The notes beneath the pieces are model-generated. The model did no database searches and was not told where the DNA came from. It saw only the letters and a list, made by a program, of their open reading frames with translations. 37,439 nucleotides of DNA from Clostridiales bacterium (GTDB lineage Bacteria; Bacillota; Clostridia; Saccharofermentanales; Saccharofermentanaceae): positions 1 to 37,439 of the forward strand of contig JAFZVE010000071.1 in assembly GCA_017617995.1 (NCBI GenBank), given 5' to 3'. This document shows, one piece after another, positions 32,012 to 37,439 of the stretch (position 1 is its first letter; each line of letters begins with the position of its first letter). The position numbers and the translations under genes were made by a program.

Positions 32012-32812
32012 ATGAAGAATATAGAAGAGAAGATCCTGTTATTTGCGGCAATCGCGGGATTCCTGGTATTTGGCGGGATCGAGCTCTTTCGGTTGCTGCG
32101 TTTCTATGTCTTCGGAGACGACTGGGTGGATAAGGCCGCGGGAGTTATGCTCGCTGCGGAGGTAGCGCTATGCGTGCTGATGATTGCGTCGATGAAGATC
32201 GTAAAATCTGTGCCATATGTACTCGAAGCAATATGGATCACGGCGTATATCGTAGGTATCGTTCCTCGACTGAACGTGACCGAGATGGGCTTGCCGTTTC
32301 TTATCGTTCAGATGACTGTCCTCGGCTTGATCTGCCTTCTCATGCTCTACGATGTTCTGATCGATAATCCATCTCTCGATAACGTGGACAGATGGCTGTT
32401 TCTTCTGGCGGTGGTTCTGCAGGTCGTGTGTACAGTGTATTTCCTGCTTCATCCGAAGCAGCACATGAACCGGCGATTGACTCTGATCAGCAGTGCATAT
32501 ATCTTTGCGATTCTCGCTTGGATCGTTGCAACAGCAAAGGCATTCCGCCCATATTTCAAGCACCACTTCTGGCTCGTGCTGATCTCGGCAGTTTCGTTCG
32601 TGTGCGTACCTGTGGGATCTTCAACGGGCCAACTGAGCGAAAACGGGCAAGTGCTTTTTGCTATGTATTATGTGTACTACGGTATCCTCGCTTTTGCGAT
32701 CGTGATGTATTCTCTGTGGCTCCGAAGGACCCTGCCATGGGGCGATAAGGTGCGTAATGAAGCAATCAAGGTCGAGGGCGAAGAGATCGTCGTGGTGGAT
32801 GATTCGGAGTAG
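32012..32812 (+). CDS. Multipass membrane protein of the AAA+ protease operon
   Basis: The 266-residue protein (MKNIEEKILLFAAIAGFLVF) starts 18 bp after the protease gene; a GTG at 32003 would add three residues. Neither start has a good ribosome binding site, so translation is probably coupled to the gene ahead. I count seven or eight hydrophobic segments between residues 8 and 240, ending in a short acidic cytoplasmic-looking tail (EGEEIVVVDDSE). No family or catalytic motif is recognised. Since the protease lacks its own membrane anchor, this protein could recruit it to the membrane, which is inference from position only. Confidence 0.75.
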   Translation: MKNIEEKILLFAAIAGFLVFGGIELFRLLRFYVFGDDWVDKAAGVMLAAEVALCVLMIASMKIVKSVPYVLEAIWITAYIVGIVPRLNVTEMGLPFLIVQMTVLGLICLLMLYDVLIDNPSLDNVDRWLFLLAVVLQVVCTVYFLLHPKQHMNRRLTLISSAYIFAILAWIVATAKAFRPYFKHHFWLVLISAVSFVCVPVGSSTGQLSENGQVLFAMYYVYYGILAFAIVMYSLWLRRTLPWGDKVRNEAIKVEGEEIVVVDDSE

Positions 32813-32833
32813 GGAGTCTGGACTTGTTATCTG

Positions 32834-32842
32834 TTGTATAAT
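32834..32842 (+). promoter_or_regulatory. Strong -10 element for the ECF sigma factor gene
   Basis: TTGTATAAT places TATAAT at 32837-32842, about 100 bp before the ATG at 32945. The same nine bases occur before the ybjN-like gene. No good -35 is visible; the leader of about 95 nt has no obvious structure. Confidence 0.5.
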
Positions 32843-32944
32843 CTGAATCGGAAAAACTTTTGAAAAATATTTCTCGAACCACCCAAGAAAATCTATCCGT
32901 CATACGTCTAGTAAGTAGATGCGGATAGAAAGGAGACGAAATTA

Positions 32945-34489
32945 ATGACGAACGAGGAACTGGAGCGGATCTATTACGAGTCGTATAAGGCAGTGTACTG
33001 GACGGCGATGGCCCTTCTTAAGAATGAGGAGGACGCGGAAGACGTCGTGCAGGATACATTCGTTACTTTGATCAAGTCCTATGACACCATCAAGGATAAG
33101 AGTAAGGTCACAGCCTGGCTCAAAAAGACCGCGGCGAACAAGTGTCTGGATCGCATCAGAATGGCGAGGACGGACACAGTGGACGACGAGTTTCTCGAGG
33201 ACCTCGAGACCGTGCCGGAGGATTTCCTGCCGGACGCGCTTGTCGAGTCGGATGAGGTGAGAAGGATCATCATGGACATCATCGAGAAGTCCTTGTCCGA
33301 GGAAGTGAGAAGGACGCTGATCCTCTTTTACTTCGACGAGATGAGCACGAAGGAGATCGCGGAAGCGATGGGGATCCCGATGGGGACCGTCTCATGGCGC
33401 ATTAATTTCGCCAAGAAAAAAATCAAGAAGGAGGTCGAGAAGTATGAGGAAGAGAATGACACGAAGCTTTATGGTATGGCGATACCGTTCTTAAGCAAGC
33501 TGTTCGCCAAAGAAGCAGAGAAGGTGACGATCAAGCCGCTTTCTGCTTCACTTCTGAACCTGTCCGCATCTATGGGAGAAGCTGCCTCTGCGTCCGCGCA
33601 GGGTGCCGCGATGGAAGCTGCCGCTACTGCATCGCAGGGGGCAGCCATGAAGGCCGCGACTGCGGCTGTTACGAAAGGAACAGGTATAGTTATGAAGAAG
33701 TTTATCATCTGGATCATCGCCGGAGTAATCGGCATTTCCGCGATCGCAGGAACGATCGCTATAGTCTCGAATAAGAGTGATTCGAAGGAAAAGACAAAGG
33801 TGGAAGAGAAGGAGAAAGAAGACGATAAGAAGTCCGGAAAAGGTGGAAAGATTAGCGAAGACAAAGATTCCGACGACAACGGCAAAGGTGCAGTAGACGT
33901 GAACGATCCGGATAACATCTTTGCGGTAGATAGTGACGAGGACGATGGCGGAAAAGGAACAGCAGCAGTCCCGGGAGCAAGTGGTTACTGCGCGGTAAGC
34001 AAAGTCACGACTTCCTACGGTGACATCTACTTTAAGGAGACGCTCGGTGAATTCATTGCGCAGTTTGATCCGGAGGAATTCGAGATCCGGATCTCTGACT
34101 ACGAAGATAACCACTATTCGCTCGATGAGCTTGATACGGCTGTTACATCGAGACACGTCGGCGTCGTTATCAACCACGGATATGAGCGGGTGTGCGATTT
34201 TGACGCGCAGGATGTGGAGAATATGGCGATCTCCGAGTGCCAGATCTACCATTTCGGCTTCAACGAGAATCTTGCGACCTCGGTCGAGATCGACGGGCAC
34301 GTCATCATGCTGGGTGAAACGACCCTTGACGAAGTGGTTGCTTGGCTGGGGGACTATGAGCCTAAGGCGGCCGATGGTCTTATGGCGAATACATACAGCT
34401 TCATTCTCGACAATTACGAAGCAAAGCGCTATTCGATAGATGTCAATGATGATAATAAGATCATAGATGTGTCGGTGTGGGCGTACTGA
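32945..34489 (+). CDS. ECF sigma factor fused to a membrane-anchored extracytoplasmic domain
   Basis: The 514-residue protein starts after AGAAAGGAGACGAAATTA. Residues 1-75 are sigma region 2 (NEEDAEDVVQDTFVTLIKSY, WLKKTAANKCLDRIRMAR) and residues about 100-165 are region 4 (LILFYFDEMSTKEIAEAMGIPMGTVSWRI, a helix-turn-helix). An Ala/Met-rich spacer leads to one transmembrane segment (residues about 252-275, FIIWIIAGVIGISAIAGTIA), a charged low-complexity linker (SDSKEKTKVEEKEKEDDKK) and a 170-residue C-terminal domain that would lie outside. ECF sigmas are normally about 170-200 residues with a separate anti-sigma. Here sensor and sigma are one chain, so release might need proteolysis; this is inference. 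No separate anti-sigma gene is adjacent. Confidence 0.93.
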   Translation: MTNEELERIYYESYKAVYWTAMALLKNEEDAEDVVQDTFVTLIKSYDTIKDKSKVTAWLKKTAANKCLDRIRMARTDTVDDEFLEDLETVPEDFLPDALVESDEVRRIIMDIIEKSLSEEVRRTLILFYFDEMSTKEIAEAMGIPMGTVSWRINFAKKKIKKEVEKYEEENDTKLYGMAIPFLSKLFAKEAEKVTIKPLSASLLNLSASMGEAASASAQGAAMEAAATASQGAAMKAATAAVTKGTGIVMKKFIIWIIAGVIGISAIAGTIAIVSNKSDSKEKTKVEEKEKEDDKKSGKGGKISEDKDSDDNGKGAVDVNDPDNIFAVDSDEDDGGKGTAAVPGASGYCAVSKVTTSYGDIYFKETLGEFIAQFDPEEFEIRISDYEDNHYSLDELDTAVTSRHVGVVINHGYERVCDFDAQDVENMAISECQIYHFGFNENLATSVEIDGHVIMLGETTLDEVVAWLGDYEPKAADGLMANTYSFILDNYEAKRYSIDVNDDNKIIDVSVWAY

Positions 34490-34523
34490 GGTGAGCCTGC
34501 TTAAAATCTGAGTTTTGAGTTTT

Positions 34524-34562
34524 ATATGCCGGTTTCGGGAGAGATTTCTGAAGCCGGCATAT
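34524..34562 (+). terminator. Rho-independent terminator after the sigma factor gene
   Basis: ATATGCCGG (34524-34532) pairs perfectly with CCGGCATAT (34554-34562) with further pairs inside, followed by TTAACTCT. The T-run is weak. An 8-bp inverted repeat TTGACGAT (34591-34598)/ATCGTCAA (34635-34642) follows before the next gene and could be a regulator site. Confidence 0.62.
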
Positions 34563-34715
34563 TTAACTCTAATTGGAGTCTAATAATCCATTGACGATGT
34601 TGATGACGATCTTGAAGTACCTGTCGACAATGAAATCGTCAACGACCGTCTGTGCTATACTTGAAGTGGCAGGTTTATACTTCATGGTTTGGAAAAGCAT
34701 CGAGGGGGTGGTTTA

Positions 34716-35339
34716 GTGATTTTGTTTATCAATGCATGTGTGAGAAATGAGTCGCGGACAAGGCAGCTCGCTGAGGCCGTGCTGCGGAAGGTCCTGAAAG
34801 ATGCGGAGCGTGGAATTTCGGCACCGGGGACCGAGACATCGGAAGGTGCGAAGCGCCCATTCGAGATTCAGGAAGTCAAACTCGAGGACATTGCTTTTCC
34901 CGTAGTAGACGAGGCTTTTCTCAAAAGACGCGACGCACTGATCGCGCAGCAGAAATGGGACGATCCGATCTTCGATCTGGCCCGGCAGTTCGCGTCTGCG
35001 GATGAGATCGTAGTGGCGGCGCCTTACTGGGATCTGTCTTTCCCGGCTGCGCTCAAGCAATATTTCGAGCAGATCAACTGCATGGGGGTGACCTTCGAGT
35101 ACACGCCGGATGGCTATCCGGAGCCGATGTGCCGCACGAAGAAACTACATTACGTCACCACGGCCGGCGGTGCATTTGTCCCGGAGGAGTTTGGCTATGG
35201 CTATGTAAAAGCGCTGGCGCAGGGATTCTATGGGATCCAGGATGTGGAGCTTACGATGGCGGTCGGATTCGACATCGCCGGGGCGGATGTGGAGAAGATC
35301 CTCAAGGACGCGATCGATCAGGTCGAAGGCGGAAAGTGA
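34716..35339 (+). CDS. NAD(P)H-dependent flavin oxidoreductase (azoreductase/flavodoxin-2 family)
   Basis: I place the start at the GTG at 34716, which follows GAGGGGGTGGTTTA; the upstream reading from a TTG at 34689 would run through that ribosome binding site. The 207-residue product has VILFINACVRNESRTRQLAE (FMN phosphate-binding loop), ADEIVVAAPYWDLSFPAALKQYFEQI, the family's conserved PYWNxxxPAxLKxY-type motif, and TTAGGAFVPEEFGYGYVKAL. Enzymes of this family bind FMN and reduce quinones or azo compounds with NAD(P)H as protection against electrophiles. It is flanked by terminator-like structures on both sides and is probably monocistronic. Confidence 0.92.
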   Translation: MILFINACVRNESRTRQLAEAVLRKVLKDAERGISAPGTETSEGAKRPFEIQEVKLEDIAFPVVDEAFLKRRDALIAQQKWDDPIFDLARQFASADEIVVAAPYWDLSFPAALKQYFEQINCMGVTFEYTPDGYPEPMCRTKKLHYVTTAGGAFVPEEFGYGYVKALAQGFYGIQDVELTMAVGFDIAGADVEKILKDAIDQVEGGK

Positions 35340-35352
35340 TAGTTTTTTCGAG

Positions 35353-35518
35353 ATTCCGTCCCATTTCGTGGTTTTTCGAAAATAGGACGGAATTCGGAAG
35401 TGCCTCATAGACATTTTTCCGTCCCTTACTGTGATTTTGGCGAAAAGGGACGGAAAGAAGATGGCGTGCGAAGAGACGTTTCCGTCTGATTTCGAAGAAT
35501 ATGGAAAAAGGGACGGAA
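35353..35518. repeat. Three consecutive stem-loops with a shared TTCCGTCCC arm
   Basis: Three inverted repeats lie in a row: ATTCCGTCC/GGACGGAAT (35353-35361/35385-35393), TTTCCGTCCCTT/AAGGGACGGAAA (35416-35427/35445-35456) and TTCCGTC/GACGGAA (35480-35486/35512-35518). Each arm pair is perfect and all share the TCCGTC core, while loops differ. In the first the loop continues the stem with ATTTCG/CGAAAAT. No T-run follows any of them. Confidence 0.7.
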
Positions 35519-35631
35519 TTGGGACAATGTAAGGACGCTTAACAGTGTTACAAATGCTGACGCGACAGTATTTCCGTGAAATTGGAAATCAGATCGAATC
35601 ACAAATCGAAGCATATGAGGAGGGACGGCAG

Positions 35632-37179
35632 ATGTTATTATTCTCGACGGTATTGGACGTAAAAAGAGAACTGGATAGAAATGCTTTTCGGGCATTGGTG
35701 GTGGAGTGGAATCAGAAATCGCGGCATGAAGAGAACATCATCCCGGGCCTTGCATGGAAAGACGAGAAAAGCCTCAAGTGCGGGTCGGATGACCTGTGGC
35801 TCGCGGCCGAAGAACTCGATCGGGAGGAGATCATCGCAGTGCGTTATGAGAAACGCAAGGCGGACGGGATCATATGGGACACCGACTATGTGATGAATTT
35901 CAAGGAACGAAAACTCGCGGTTCGCCTGGAGAGAAGCTACACCGAGGATGCGAATCTCGGGGACTACTACTTCGCGACACCGTACTTCATCTCACAGCTC
36001 ATCAAGAACGACATGCTGCCGATGGATGACGATCTGCCTATCTTGAACCGGCCGATTATCGTAAATGACGATAACATCGGCATTCTTGCCAGAGTGATAA
36101 AAGAAGAGAAACGCTACAAGTATCCGGTGATTTTTGTGTCAAGGACCCCGGGCGGAAATACGATTGTCGATGTGGACCTGCTGGCCAGCCGGCTCAAGGG
36201 CGCCGCGCATGTACTGGTGCAGGAGACTCCGGCTTTGAACGGGAAGATCCGCGAAGCGTGCGAGGATAGAAACGAATACAACGGCACGATCGGAGTGTAT
36301 TTTCCGAATCCGGCAATAAAGAAAGCCCGCTATTTCACGCACGCGGAAGACGGGGCGCCGTTTGATCAGGCCCTCCTCGAGACCGTGATCCGCCGCGTGT
36401 TCCAGTACTGCAATTCCAAACTTGTCGACCCGCTTCAGACCTGGCAGGGCGTGAACAATGCACTGCTTCTGAGCCGTGTCGCTACGCAATTCAGGCAGCG
36501 CCAGATCGCGGAAGCGGCGAGAAATAAGGCCGAAGAAGCGAAACGGATGGCGGAGGAGGCCAAGAAAAAAGCGGAGGAAGAGAAGTCTTTGCTGGAAGCC
36601 TCGATGGATGAAAAAGAGAAGCAGATCTGGTCCGAGGCGAAGCAGGAAGCGACCGATCAGGCGATCGAGTCTTTCGTAGATGATATGTCGGCACTTGAGG
36701 CGCAGATCGCGGCGCTGACGAAGGAAAATGAGCGGCTCATGGCGGAGAACCAGGGGATGCGCGCAAAATACGCGAATGTGGAGAGTACGCCGCTTCTGAT
36801 GTTTGGCGAAGAACATGATTATTATCCGGGAGAGATCAAGGATATGATCCTGCTGACGCTCGAGGAGTCCCTCAAGACGTTCCGCGATAAGAGTCGCCGC
36901 AGAGATGTCGTGAAAGACATTATCGAAAGCAACGATTATCAAGGTATGACGAAGAAGCGCGATGCGGAAATCCGCGCGCTTCTGAAGTCTTTCAACGGGA
37001 TGGATGGCAAACTCAAGCAGAACCTCGAGGCACTTGGCTTCGATATCGATATGACTGGGCCGCATATCCGGGTCACTTACTATGGCGATCCCCGCTACGA
37101 AGAGATGCTCTCGAAGACGCCAAGTGACTGGCGTACGGGGAAGATCAGCCAATCGAAGCTGACGAATATGACGTGCTGA
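35632..37179 (+). CDS. Coiled-coil protein of unknown function
   Basis: The frame is open from 35545, but the ATG at 35632 has GAGGAGGGACGGCAG upstream, the best ribosome binding site, giving 515 residues starting MLLFSTVLDVKRELDRNAF. Residues 1-310 are a mixed alpha/beta domain with well-defined segments (WKDEKSLKCGSDDLWL, VRYEKRKADGIIWDTDYVMNF, TIGVYFPNPAIKKARYF). Residues about 310-400 are a long coiled coil (EAARNKAEEAKRMAEEAKKK, then DDMSALEAQIAALTKENERL). The C-terminal 100 residues end with RVTYYGDPRYEEML then KTPSDWRTGK. I remember similar unannotated proteins in Clostridia but know no function for them. It is solitary, behind three stem-loops, and may be a mobile or defence-type accessory gene; that is speculation. 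Confidence 0.82.
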   Translation: MLLFSTVLDVKRELDRNAFRALVVEWNQKSRHEENIIPGLAWKDEKSLKCGSDDLWLAAEELDREEIIAVRYEKRKADGIIWDTDYVMNFKERKLAVRLERSYTEDANLGDYYFATPYFISQLIKNDMLPMDDDLPILNRPIIVNDDNIGILARVIKEEKRYKYPVIFVSRTPGGNTIVDVDLLASRLKGAAHVLVQETPALNGKIREACEDRNEYNGTIGVYFPNPAIKKARYFTHAEDGAPFDQALLETVIRRVFQYCNSKLVDPLQTWQGVNNALLLSRVATQFRQRQIAEAARNKAEEAKRMAEEAKKKAEEEKSLLEASMDEKEKQIWSEAKQEATDQAIESFVDDMSALEAQIAALTKENERLMAENQGMRAKYANVESTPLLMFGEEHDYYPGEIKDMILLTLEESLKTFRDKSRRRDVVKDIIESNDYQGMTKKRDAEIRALLKSFNGMDGKLKQNLEALGFDIDMTGPHIRVTYYGDPRYEEMLSKTPSDWRTGKISQSKLTNMTC

Positions 37180-37379
37180 AGATGTGATTATGAGGCAGGT
37201 GTTTTGATCGACTTGTGAAAAGCACTGTGCTCTGAAGATTCTTCCAAACTGGGGGAGATATTTGGACAGTTTGGCGAGTAGAATGGGGACGTAAGGTGAC
37301 GTTGATTGAAAAATTAACACTGAACTTTGAAAACAGAATAAAGCAGAAAAAGTCGAGTTTACTCTTGCAATAAGAAAAG
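37180..37379. other. Non-coding stretch at the right edge
   Basis: I see no gene here. It is AT-richer than its surroundings and contains one copy of the 11-mer GTGAAAAGCAC (37215-37225), also found at 1841, 11003 and, inverted, 25708. Confidence 0.5.
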
Positions 37380-37413
37380 GAGTACCAGCCCAGCCGAGGC
37401 TGGGCTGGTACTC
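37380..37413 (-). terminator. Perfect hairpin, probable terminator of a minus-strand gene beyond the window
   Basis: GAGTACCAGCCCAGC and GCTGGGCTGGTACTC are perfect 15-bp inverted arms around CGAG. On the minus strand CTTTTCTTATTG follows; on the plus strand no T-run follows. This suggests that a minus-strand gene to the right of the window ends here. Confidence 0.65.
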
Positions 37414-37439
37414 GTCGCCGAAGCAATATATATTTGTAG

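Noticed and set aside
34597..34719. Short hydrophobic frame beginning at an ATG in the region before the azoreductase-like gene
   Set aside because: No ribosome binding site, and it overlaps the start and ribosome binding site of the next gene.
35353..35518. CRISPR array
   Set aside because: Only three inverted repeats with unequal spacing, varying arms and no cas gene.
36139..37320. Minus-strand frame of 393 codons
   Set aside because: It is antisense to the coiled-coil gene; its runs of Leu/Arg/Phe come from complementing Glu/Lys codons.

Overview
The window looks like a chromosomal segment of an uncultured, moderate-GC member of the class Clostridia (Bacillota). The evidence is SpoVG, a ribosomal protein L27 with the Firmicutes-type N-terminal extension next to the Prp protease that removes it, a candidate L21 leader ahead of rplU, Shine-Dalgarno sites of the AGGAGG type, -10 boxes close to TATAAT, and a GGGtGRT-protein/NifU-like pair. 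I see no phage, transposase, integrase, CRISPR array, rRNA or tRNA. I cannot name the genus.

Layout. 1-1.8 kb (minus): a GGGtGRT protein cut by the window edge, preceded by an Fe-S scaffold-like gene. 2.0-4.2 kb (minus): a secreted beta-helix-like protein followed 17 bp later by a 33-residue acidic peptide. 4.4-9.7 kb (plus): two tandem paralogous lipoproteins, each a periplasmic-binding-type domain behind an N-terminal beta-rich half, with no permease nearby. 9.7-14.5 kb (plus): ElaA-type acetyltransferase, a membrane-anchored unknown, prfA, a threonylcarbamoyl-AMP synthase fused to a YwlE-like arginine phosphatase, and a histidine phosphatase. 14.5-16.5 kb (minus): spoVG overlapping a lipoprotein gene. 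16.6-20.8 kb (plus): murC, a multipass membrane protein and a LacI-type regulator. 20.8-23.5 kb (plus): L21 leader, rplU, prp, rpmA and obgE, a classical ribosome/GTPase cluster.

23.6-27.7 kb holds two convergent cyclic-di-GMP genes: a membrane HD-GYP phosphodiesterase (plus) and a soluble protein with a LacI-type ligand-binding domain fused to GGDEF (minus), separated by a short ORF and two terminators. 27.9-32.8 kb (plus) is the most unusual locus: a YbjN-like small protein, a 1163-residue protein carrying a Clp-like AAA+ module, a degenerate receiver-like domain, a second AAA+ module and an M41 (FtsH-type) peptidase domain without transmembrane segments, and a multipass membrane protein. 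I propose that these three form a soluble dual-ATPase protease system with a chaperone-like adaptor and a membrane partner; that function is inference. 32.9-34.5 kb is an ECF sigma factor with a fused membrane anchor and extracytoplasmic domain. 34.7-37.2 kb holds an azoreductase-like flavoprotein, three related stem-loops, and a coiled-coil protein of unknown function.

Starts were chosen from ribosome binding sites and sometimes differ from the longest reading frame; each case is stated.
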